Origin: Anaerolineae bacterium
GTDB taxonomy: Bacteria > Chloroflexota > Anaerolineae > 4572-78 > J111
Assembly (NCBI GenBank): GCA_023382535.1
Contig: JAHDWA010000125.1
Location: forward strand, 1 to 18,459
Length of the DNA stretch: 18,459 nt
Reading direction: 5' to 3'
Below are positions 12,504 to 18,459 of the stretch, piece by piece. Under the pieces are notes generated by a model that worked only from the letters and a program-made list of their open reading frames with translations, had not been told where the DNA came from and did not search any database. The translations under genes and the position numbers were made by a program. Each line of letters opens with the position of its first letter. Position 1 is the stretch's first letter.

Positions 12504-13205
12504 TTATCCCAGATACGCCGCCAGCAGGGCCTCGTCACGCAGCATTTCATCTGTGCTGCCCTCACCCACCAACACCCCCGACTCCAGCAGGTAGACCCGA
12601 TTGGCCAGACCGGCAATGTGATCGGCGTTTTCATCCACCAGGAGAACCGTCAAACCGCTCCGGTTAATCTCTTTGATGGTCTCATACAGATTTTCAATAA
12701 TCAACGGGGCCAATCCCAGCGAAGGTTCATCAATCATCAATATCCTGGCCTGGCCCATCAGGCCCCGGCCCAGGGCTAACATCCGCCGTTCACCCCCGGA
12801 GAGACTGCGGCCCAGTTGGCCTTTACGCTGCCCCAGCACCGGGAAAAGGTGAAATACCCGCTCTAACTTTTGATTGCGCTCTTGCCAGGCCGCCGCGCGA
12901 TACGCACCCATCAACAAATTCTCCAGCACCGTCATTTCAGGGAAGATCAGATCTCCCTGGGGAATATGGATCACGCCCGCCGCTACAATCTCTTCAGCCG
13001 GCAGCGCGGAAATGACTTTGCCATCCAATTCAACCGTCCCGGCCGTTGGCCGGATCAGCCCGGAGATAGCGCGCAGCAGCGTGGTTTTGCCATGGCCGTT
13101 GGGACCAAGAATAACCACCGCTTCACCCTCCTGAACCTTGAGGGAGATCGAGTGCAGCACTTCCGAATCGCCATAGCCGGCATGCAAATCAGTTACCTTG
13201 AGCAT
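12504..13205 (-). CDS. livF: Branched-chain amino acid type ABC transporter ATP-binding protein LivF
   Basis: The 233-residue product is a compact cytoplasmic ABC ATPase of LivF length. Walker A is GPNGHGKT (34-41), the Q-loop region is IPQGDLIFPEMTVLENL (81-97), the signature is LSGGE (135-139), and Walker B is ILMIDEPSLGLAP (155-167). After Walker B comes LLVDENADH (188-196), where LivF proteins commonly have VEQN instead of a switch histidine. It pairs with LivG to power LivHM. Its ATG shares one base with the livG stop codon (TAATG), giving translational coupling. The gene order G-F-H-M places both ATPases ahead of both permeases. Confidence 0.94.
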   Translation of the reverse strand: MLKVTDLHAGYGDSEVLHSISLKVQEGEAVVILGPNGHGKTTLLRAISGLIRPTAGTVELDGKVISALPAEEIVAAGVIHIPQGDLIFPEMTVLENLLMGAYRAAAWQERNQKLERVFHLFPVLGQRKGQLGRSLSGGERRMLALGRGLMGQARILMIDEPSLGLAPLIIENLYETIKEINRSGLTVLLVDENADHIAGLANRVYLLESGVLVGEGSTDEMLRDEALLAAYLG

Positions 13206-13987
13206 TAACCCTCACCTCCGCCATTTTCAGCCAGGCGTTCCCGCCGCTTGCCCCCCAAATACACATCAACCACCCGCTCGTTGCGCAGCACCTCCGCCGG
13301 TGGGCCTTCGGCAATTGTTTCGCCGTGATGCAGCACTAACATGCGGCTGGCCAGCGCCTGGACCACCTTCATGATGTGTTCGATCATCAAGACGGTAATC
13401 CCAGCCTGGTTGATTTTTCGGACAAATTGGGTCATTTCGTCGCGTTCGGTGCGGTTCAGACCACCCACCGGCTCGTCAAGAAGCAGCAGGTCCGGTTGGG
13501 TGGCCAGGGCTGTCGCCAGCATCAACCGCTTCCGTTCAAACCCCGACAGCGAGGAGGCCAGCCAGCCCTGTTTATCCAGCAGCTCACAAAACTCCAGGGC
13601 ATCCAGGGCGGCCTCAACCGCTTCGGACCCGAAGCCAAGGGTAGGGTTGCCATTGCTACCCTGCCGGCCCAGCACACTGCCCACCAGCACGTTGGTCAGC
13701 ACTGTCTGGCTGTCAAACGCAACCGTTGTCTGAAAAGTCCGCGAAATACCCAGCCGGCAAATCTTATCGGGCCGCAGGTTTTGGATTTCCTGGCCGTTGA
13801 AGCGAATTTTGCCACCCGTCGCCAGCGAGATGCCGGAGATGGTGTCAAAGAGGGTTGTTTTGCCCGCCCCATTCGGCCCGACGATGGCAAAAATTTCGCC
13901 CCGCTCCAGGGAAAAGCTGACGTCCTTTACGGCCATCAACCCGCCATACGCTTTGCTAACTTGATCACATTCAAAGATCGTTGCCAT
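13205..13987 (-). CDS. livG: Branched-chain amino acid type ABC transporter ATP-binding protein LivG
   Basis: The 260-residue product is the second ATPase of the importer. It has Walker A GPNGAGKT (37-44), RTFQTTVAFDSQTVLTNVLVG (the LivG-type Q-loop; RTFQ at 83-86), Walker B LLLLDEPVGGLN (167-178) and the switch region MIEHIMKVV with His204. The ABC signature is LSGFE (147-151), a departure from LSGGQ; LivG proteins often vary at this site. The insertion after the Q-loop (about 104-120) is also typical of LivG. GGAGGG lies four bases before the ATG at 13987; an in-frame start at 14104 would lie within the hydrolase gene. It begins 41 bases after the CocE-like gene, so it may be cotranscribed with it. 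Confidence 0.92.
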   Translation of the reverse strand: MATIFECDQVSKAYGGLMAVKDVSFSLERGEIFAIVGPNGAGKTTLFDTISGISLATGGKIRFNGQEIQNLRPDKICRLGISRTFQTTVAFDSQTVLTNVLVGSVLGRQGSNGNPTLGFGSEAVEAALDALEFCELLDKQGWLASSLSGFERKRLMLATALATQPDLLLLDEPVGGLNRTERDEMTQFVRKINQAGITVLMIEHIMKVVQALASRMLVLHHGETIAEGPPAEVLRNERVVDVYLGGKRRERLAENGGGEG

Positions 13988-14002
13988 AAAACCCTCCGGT
14001 AA

Positions 14003-14023
14003 ACGGCAGACGGCAGACGGAGA
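14003..14023. repeat. Three tandem heptamers ahead of livG
   Basis: ACGGCAG, ACGGCAG and ACGGAGA follow one another in the 41-base gap between the CocE-like gene and livG. The stretch is too short for a CRISPR array. It may be a remnant of a dispersed intergenic repeat or a protein-binding site. Confidence 0.5.
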
Positions 14024-14028
14024 ATTTC

Positions 14029-15771
14029 TTATCTGACTACTGGTAATATTATGTGAGACGGATAACGACTGTCGTGAAATACTGTCTGGGAAGCGACAAA
14101 CCAATCGGCCGGGCTTGTCTCGATGAGGGGTTTACCGCTGTTGCTGTTCCGGTCAAAGGCTGGGAAATTGGAACTGGAGATTTCGACGCGGATTTGATGG
14201 CCGGCCTTAAACACATTGGCAGTTGAGCCAACCAAAATATCATACTCGTAGACGCGATCCGGCTCGATCAGAGTAGGCTGCTCCAGCGACTCGCGGAAGC
14301 GGGCGCGCAGGATACCTTCCCCCATGTTGATGGCCATGCCGCAAGGATGGACATCTACCAGCTTGGCCGTAAAATCGGTATCCACCGCCGTGGAGGCAGC
14401 ATAGAGCGTGACAGTGACCGTACCGACCACCTCGACATCTTCCGCCAGCGCCTCGGTGGTGTATACCAGCACTTCATTGCGCATCTCCTGCGGACGCTGG
14501 TCAAAGGCGCCCATCGGGGTGACGGTATCTACGCAGCAGCTATGGCCGCCGATGCTCATGACCGGGTTGCGCGGGTCATAGGTAAAGACGTCGGGCAGTT
14601 CATCGCCAGGGCTGGCCTGATCGAGCCGGCCGTCGCCATTTAACGAGTTGGCCCGCCCCCCGGAATGGAAGAAAAATTGCGTCGCTTTGGCCCGTTTCAG
14701 CGGCCACTCATTTTCAAAGCGCCACCTGTTCTCACCCATGATGAACAGGGCGACCGGCGGCTCCTGGTCCAACTGGTTAGACTCGCCGCGCAGGTGTTTG
14801 TCCAGCCAGAGAATCTGGAGGGCATCCATACTGTTACGAGCCTCAACGCCAAAATCAATCGCGCCAACCTGATGCCGCCACGGCATGTGATACCAGGGAC
14901 CGACGACCAGTTTTTGGTTTTGCCGGGCCTGGCTGCTGCCCGCTTGAGCCTGGAGGCCGGTAAAGTTCTCCAGCGTGCCTTCCAGGAAGATGTCGTACCA
15001 ACCGGCAATGTGCAGCGCGGGCAGGGTAATCTTCTCGTAGCGCGAGCGAATTGTCCACCGCTTCCAGTAATCGTCGTAGGTGTCGTGCCTGAGCCAATCG
15101 TAATAATAAGGGGCCAGGCCCTCCTGGCTGATAAAGGGATAAAAATGGGGCGGTATCCAGTAGTTGGCCCAGGCATTGCCAAATGCCCCGGCGATAGTGC
15201 CCTCCAACTGATAATCCTGCCAGCGGTGGGCCGTATCCTGTGCCAGAAAATTAGACCACGATTGGGTAAAGGCATGGTGCAGCGCCCCGCCGCGATAGGT
15301 CCAGCCCTCGTAATAATCAGACCCGGTCAGGGCGGGCATAATCGTGGTCAAGCCGGGCGGCTGATTAATCGCGCCCAGGAGTTGAGTTGATCCGCCGTAA
15401 GAAAAGCCGTACATGCCCACTTTACCATTGCTGCCCGGTAAGCCAGCCGCCCAAACGATGGTATCGTAGCTGTCCTGCTCTTCATGCTTAAAAGGATACC
15501 ACTCTCCCTCAGACGCCCAGCGGCCGCGGCAATCCTGAGCCACCACCAGGTAGCCGTAGCGGGCGTACCAACTGGGGTGAGCGTAACATAGATTTTCAGA
15601 TTGGGCTTTATCGTAGGGCTGGCGAATCAGCAGCACCGGCCAGGGACCATCTCCCTTGGGCCGGTAAATATCAGCGTACAGCAGCGTGCCATCTCGCATG
15701 CGCGCCGGCACACTCCGTTCAACGATCACCTCACGAAATCTTACAGGGGGGTCTTGCCAGGGTAGAGGCAT
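14029..15771 (-). CDS. CocE/NonD (peptidase S15) family alpha/beta hydrolase
   Basis: The 580-residue product matches the length and layout of CocE-type esterases and alpha-amino acid ester hydrolases. The hydrolase domain starts with ERSVPARMRDGTLLYADIYRP (quoted in part: RDGTLLYADIYRP, 26-38) and VAQDCRGRWASEGEW (77-91). The nucleophile is Ser124 in YGFSYGG, with likely partners Asp260 (AGWYDIF) and His295 (GPWYHMPW). A helical cap lies between, and the C-terminal jelly-roll domain of the family runs from about 400 to 577 (VEVVGTVTVTLYAAS, FKAGHQIRVEISSSNFPAFD). It hydrolyses an ester or amide bond. No signal peptide is seen, so it should act in the cytoplasm, presumably on an imported substrate. 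GGAG is found 11 bases before the ATG. It lies between the binding protein and the transporter ATPases, which supports a role in the same pathway. Confidence 0.9.
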   Translation of the reverse strand: MPLPWQDPPVRFREVIVERSVPARMRDGTLLYADIYRPKGDGPWPVLLIRQPYDKAQSENLCYAHPSWYARYGYLVVAQDCRGRWASEGEWYPFKHEEQDSYDTIVWAAGLPGSNGKVGMYGFSYGGSTQLLGAINQPPGLTTIMPALTGSDYYEGWTYRGGALHHAFTQSWSNFLAQDTAHRWQDYQLEGTIAGAFGNAWANYWIPPHFYPFISQEGLAPYYYDWLRHDTYDDYWKRWTIRSRYEKITLPALHIAGWYDIFLEGTLENFTGLQAQAGSSQARQNQKLVVGPWYHMPWRHQVGAIDFGVEARNSMDALQILWLDKHLRGESNQLDQEPPVALFIMGENRWRFENEWPLKRAKATQFFFHSGGRANSLNGDGRLDQASPGDELPDVFTYDPRNPVMSIGGHSCCVDTVTPMGAFDQRPQEMRNEVLVYTTEALAEDVEVVGTVTVTLYAASTAVDTDFTAKLVDVHPCGMAINMGEGILRARFRESLEQPTLIEPDRVYEYDILVGSTANVFKAGHQIRVEISSSNFPAFDRNSNSGKPLIETSPADWFVASQTVFHDSRYPSHIILPVVR

Positions 15772-15794
15772 TGCAGATTATCTCCAAAATTACC

Positions 15795-15895
15795 CATGTC
15801 ATTCTGAGGCCGTAAGCCGAAGAATCCCTATAGTCTTGGCTTTACGACAAAGTTCGGGAGATTCTTCGCTCCCTGCGGTCACTCAGAATGACATG
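15795..15895. repeat. 101-bp palindromic element with perfect 14-bp terminal inverted repeats
   Basis: CATGTCATTCTGAG (15795-15808) and CTCAGAATGACATG (15882-15895) are perfect inverted copies. A nested pair, GAAGAATC inside the left half and GATTCTTC inside the right half, extends the foldback. Short palindromes carrying gtcattctgag and gaagaatc are, to my knowledge, scattered in many bacterial genomes. It has no coding capacity and fills most of the gap between the CocE-like and binding-protein genes, so it could act on their mRNA. Confidence 0.85.
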
Positions 15896-15927
15896 AGTTA
15901 CCATTATCTCAGATTATTAACCTCGCT

Positions 15928-17262
15928 TTACGCAAACCAGGGCGGCAGTTGGAAGTCACTGGTGGTGTAAGGCTCCGGCGAAATGATTTTATGCTCGCCG
16001 TTCTGGATTTGCACAATGATGTGCGGCTGTCCCAACGAAGGATCGGAAGTCTGGCCAGGATAAGCCAGGCCGGCGTGATTTTCAAAAGAGATACTGCCGG
16101 TGGTGCCGCGATGGATGAGGCGCTCGGTCATGGCAGCCACACGCCGGTAGTTCTTGGCGTCGCCCGCTAGGGCTACCGATTTGGCCCAAACCCAGGTGGT
16201 ATCGTATACGCCGCCGGCGTTAGCCCAACCCGGCGCTTGACCAAACTTGGCTTCATATCTGGCCCGGAAATCATCACCAATTTTATCGGACAGCAGGCCC
16301 AAGACCGTCGCCCAGATGACTCCATTGGCGGCCTCGCCGGCTAACTCCAGAAATTCGGGCACCGAGGGGCCGTATTGCATGTAGACCAGGGTCGGCATGG
16401 GATCAGCCGCAAGCTGCTGGGCCAGAGCTGCCCCGTCAGCCGGGTTGTAATCGGAAGAGAAAAGGACGCTGGGTGGATTGTCACGCACACTTGACAACAA
16501 CGTGCCCCAATCAGACACACTGCCCCCCAGGAAAGACTCTTTTGCGGTCACTTCCCAGCCCATGTTGGTGATCGCTTCTTCAAACGAGTTGGCAATAACG
16601 GTACCGTAAGTGCTGCTCTCGGCCAGGATAGCGGCAGTCTTGCCTGCCGGCAATTCATATTTACCCTCTGCAACCATTTGCTCCAACCAGAAGGCAAAAC
16701 CACCCCCGTACCAAATCTCGGCTGGGTCGCACTGGAAGATACCCCAATACTTGGCGGGGTCGCTCTTATAGAGGTCAATCCAGGCCTGTTGGGTATTGAC
16801 ATTGTAGTACAGCCGTTCCGCATTCGCCACAATATCAAACTCAGGGGAACTCAACAAATGGTAACCGGAAATAATGACATCCGGATTCTCCACTTCAACC
16901 GCTCGTTCAAAGGCTGTACTGACTTCCTCAGGAGTAAATGAGTCGACATCGTCAATCTCGATGTACTCCAGGGGGCTGCCCAACAAGCCGCCCATCTCAT
17001 TGATCTCGTCAATCGCCATCACCAGGCCGTTGCGCATCTCCTCGCCGTCGGCGGCGATGAAGCCGCTGAGCGGAAAGATGCCCACCACCCGGATCGGCTC
17101 GCCGGTAGGCTCCATGGGTTCAAGCGTCGAGGTCGGGGCCGGTTCCGCCGTTGCGTCCTGGGCCGCCGTGATTTGAGGCAAAGCCGCACTGGCCAGAACT
17201 CCGCCAGCGCCGACCGCCACCCCCTTCAATAAATCGCGACGTGAAACTTTCTTGTCAAACAT
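15928..17262 (-). CDS. LivK-like solute-binding protein with a Tat signal, partner of LivHMGF
   Basis: The 444-residue product starts with a twin-arginine signal, SRRDLLKG (Arg8, Arg9), a hydrophobic stretch (GVAVGAGGVLASAALPQI) and a likely cleavage after TAAQ near residue 36. A short Pro/Thr/Glu linker precedes a type I periplasmic binding fold: IRVVGIFPLSGFIAADGEEM (58-77), NGLVMAIDEINEMGGLLG (78-95), then DVIISGYHLL and later SSDYNPADGAALAQQL. It should capture the solute outside the membrane and hand it to LivHM. Tat export suggests that it folds before export. AAGGAGG lies eight bases before the ATG at 17262; an upstream in-frame TTG at 17283 overlaps that site and is unlikely. It sits upstream of the hydrolase and liv genes on the same strand, separated by a 156-base gap holding a palindromic element. 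Confidence 0.92.
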   Translation of the reverse strand: MFDKKVSRRDLLKGVAVGAGGVLASAALPQITAAQDATAEPAPTSTLEPMEPTGEPIRVVGIFPLSGFIAADGEEMRNGLVMAIDEINEMGGLLGSPLEYIEIDDVDSFTPEEVSTAFERAVEVENPDVIISGYHLLSSPEFDIVANAERLYYNVNTQQAWIDLYKSDPAKYWGIFQCDPAEIWYGGGFAFWLEQMVAEGKYELPAGKTAAILAESSTYGTVIANSFEEAITNMGWEVTAKESFLGGSVSDWGTLLSSVRDNPPSVLFSSDYNPADGAALAQQLAADPMPTLVYMQYGPSVPEFLELAGEAANGVIWATVLGLLSDKIGDDFRARYEAKFGQAPGWANAGGVYDTTWVWAKSVALAGDAKNYRRVAAMTERLIHRGTTGSISFENHAGLAYPGQTSDPSLGQPHIIVQIQNGEHKIISPEPYTTSDFQLPPWFA

Positions 17263-17309
17263 GTTGCTTTCCTCCTTATACAAACAATAAAAGTTTGATA
17301 AAAATTAAC

Positions 17310-17398
17310 GGGTAGCAGGGTAGCCGGTAACAGGGTAGCAGGCAACAAATTACAACTTATTACCCTGCTACTTTGCCCCCTTACTACTTTGCTACTCT
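17310..17398. repeat. Octamer-based inverted repeat cluster upstream of the binding-protein gene
   Basis: Near-tandem units GGGTAGCA, GGGTAGCC, GGTAACA, GGGTAGCA and GGCAACA run from 17310 to 17347. On the other strand similar units (AGTAGCA, AAGTAGTA, AAGTAGCA, GGGTAA) run from 17398 back to 17361. TAGCAGGGTA (17313-17322) is the exact inverse of TACCCTGCTA (17361-17370). The stretch fills most of the gap between the Gfo/Idh stop and the binding-protein leader. Confidence 0.7.
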
Positions 17399-17399
17399 A

Positions 17400-18425
17400 T
17401 TAATCAAGCTGCACCTTGACCGGCTGGCCTCCTTTGGCAATAGAGGCATCAATCGCATAACAAACGGCCATAGATTTATAACTATCATAAATGGAGGCGT
17501 GTGACTCAACATTGTTCTCGATACATTCCATGAAGTGGGCGATTTCGGGTATAAAAGGATGGTGAGACACATCGCCGCTGTCCGGCTTAACGGTTGGGAA
17601 GGACCAGTAGCCGAGCGAGCCGGGGTAATGCCTGGAAGAATGGACCTCGTTGTTGCGGATGGAGCCTTCGGTGCCAAACAACTGGCAGTTGAAAATGTAG
17701 GGCGTTTCGCCGTCAATCACGCTGGAAATCTTGCCCACCGCGCCGTTGGCAAAGCGAACCGAAGCGACGGCCACCGGGTCATATTCAAAATCCTTGTTCA
17801 GTTTAGGGCCGGCAGAAAAAGCCGTAACCTCGACAATTTCGCCGCCCAAAAAGCGCACAATGTCCACCGCATGGCAGCCGGCCACGACAAATGAACTGCC
17901 GCCGTGCTTCTTGGTGATGTAGTAGGGATAGCCGGGATAAATTTTCTTCATCGGGTGCCAGTAGTCGGCCTCGGCGTAGATGAGATCACCCAAAATCCCC
18001 TCTTTGATCAACTGCTTCACCGTCTCAAACTGGGGATTCCAGCGCAGTACAAAACTGGAAACCGTCTTCACCCCGGCCTTGGCTACGGCATCGCGGATTT
18101 GGGCCGTATCGTTCTGGGACAGGCCCACCGGTTTCTCCAAGACCACATGCCGGCCTGTTTGCGCCGCACGGACGGCATGTTCAGCCCGCATGTCGGGATG
18201 GGTGCAGGAGACGACGATGTTGATGCGGTCGTCCTTGAAGAAATCGTCTACGGTCTCATATTCCCTGGCCTCCACCCCATGTGATTGCAGCAGGCTCGTG
18301 GCTTTGCCCGGAGTTTTGTTGTAAATACCAACAACTTCGGTCAAGGGATGATCCCGGAAAGCTTTGACATACTCCCCGGCCACCCAGCCCGCGCCCAGAA
18401 TACCAACGCCATATTTTTTGTTCAT
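17400..18425 (-). CDS. Gfo/Idh/MocA family NAD(P)-dependent oxidoreductase
   Basis: The 341-residue product has an N-terminal Rossmann domain with ILGAGWVA (9-16), SCTHPDMRAEHAVRAA (73-88) and the EKPV motif (97-100, Lys98), then the family C-terminal alpha/beta domain. The active-site region GGSSFVVAGCHAVDIVRFLGG (short form: AGCHAVD, His185) matches the D-H pair typical of these sugar or inositol dehydrogenases. The enzyme should oxidise or reduce a polyol, sugar or related hydroxyl compound in the cytoplasm. Length is normal. AAGGAG lies nine bases before the ATG at 18425. It is the most upstream gene seen of the leftward set, but the 137-base gap filled with repeats before the binding-protein gene makes cotranscription uncertain. 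The promoter lies beyond the window edge, or in the 34 bases remaining. Confidence 0.9.
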   Translation of the reverse strand: MNKKYGVGILGAGWVAGEYVKAFRDHPLTEVVGIYNKTPGKATSLLQSHGVEAREYETVDDFFKDDRINIVVSCTHPDMRAEHAVRAAQTGRHVVLEKPVGLSQNDTAQIRDAVAKAGVKTVSSFVLRWNPQFETVKQLIKEGILGDLIYAEADYWHPMKKIYPGYPYYITKKHGGSSFVVAGCHAVDIVRFLGGEIVEVTAFSAGPKLNKDFEYDPVAVASVRFANGAVGKISSVIDGETPYIFNCQLFGTEGSIRNNEVHSSRHYPGSLGYWSFPTVKPDSGDVSHHPFIPEIAHFMECIENNVESHASIYDSYKSMAVCYAIDASIAKGGQPVKVQLD

Positions 18426-18459
18426 CTTTGAATCTCCTTTGTAAATAGTAGTCAGTAAT

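Noticed and set aside
14003..14023. CRISPR-like tandem repeats ahead of livG
   Set aside because: The units are 7 bases long with no spacers, and no cas genes are present.
17310..17398. Repeat cluster as a classical terminator of the Gfo/Idh gene
   Set aside because: The best stem encloses a 38-base loop, and the T-rich stretch after it is displaced, so it does not fit an intrinsic terminator well.

Overview
The window looks like a chromosomal piece of a moderately GC-rich bacterium, most likely a member of the Chloroflexota (Anaerolineae-like). This is an inference from style: secreted proteins with Thr/Pro/Ala/Glu-rich linkers, a lipoprotein with a formylglycine-generating-enzyme fold, several orphan solute-binding proteins, and intergenic gaps filled with unrelated families of short palindromes. 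No rRNA, tRNA, CRISPR array, transposase or phage gene was seen.

Left part (1-3125). On the minus strand are the 5' end of a secreted protein that begins like a family 3 solute-binding protein, a lipoprotein with a C-terminal SUMF1/FGE-like domain that lacks the catalytic cysteines, and a LivK-like solute-binding protein with no permease beside it. A compact divergent promoter region (2703-2767) separates these from a small plus-strand single-pass membrane protein, which ends at a clear terminator.

Middle part (3312-8679, plus strand). A tandem adenylate kinase carries two complete Adk domains in one 468-residue chain. A 76-base two-hairpin palindrome follows, then a 909-residue fusion of an acyl-activating (AMP-forming) domain, an acyl carrier domain and a PlsC-type acyltransferase. 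This is plausibly a one-chain machine that activates a fatty acid, holds it as a thioester and transfers it to a lysophospholipid or similar acceptor. A conserved-looking protein of unknown function comes next, behind a MITE-like palindrome that appears to carry its promoter.

Right part (8784-18425, minus strand). Nine genes all point left: Gfo/Idh/MocA oxidoreductase, Tat-exported LivK-like binding protein, CocE/NonD (S15) hydrolase, LivG, LivF, LivH, LivM, an amidohydrolase-2 family enzyme and an SDR dehydrogenase. LivG-LivF, LivH-LivM and LivM-amidohydrolase overlap by 1 to 4 bases, so transporter and enzyme production are probably coupled. Together the genes look like an uptake and breakdown locus for an organic substrate: capture by the binding protein, import by LivHMGF, ester or amide cleavage by the CocE-like enzyme, and further processing by the amidohydrolase and two NAD(P)-linked oxidoreductases. 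The substrate cannot be read from the sequence.

The most unusual items are the tandem adenylate kinase, the AMP-ACP-PlsC fusion and the density of distinct intergenic palindromic elements (4748-4823, 7589-7737, 8683-8728, 12440-12499, 15795-15895, 17310-17398).
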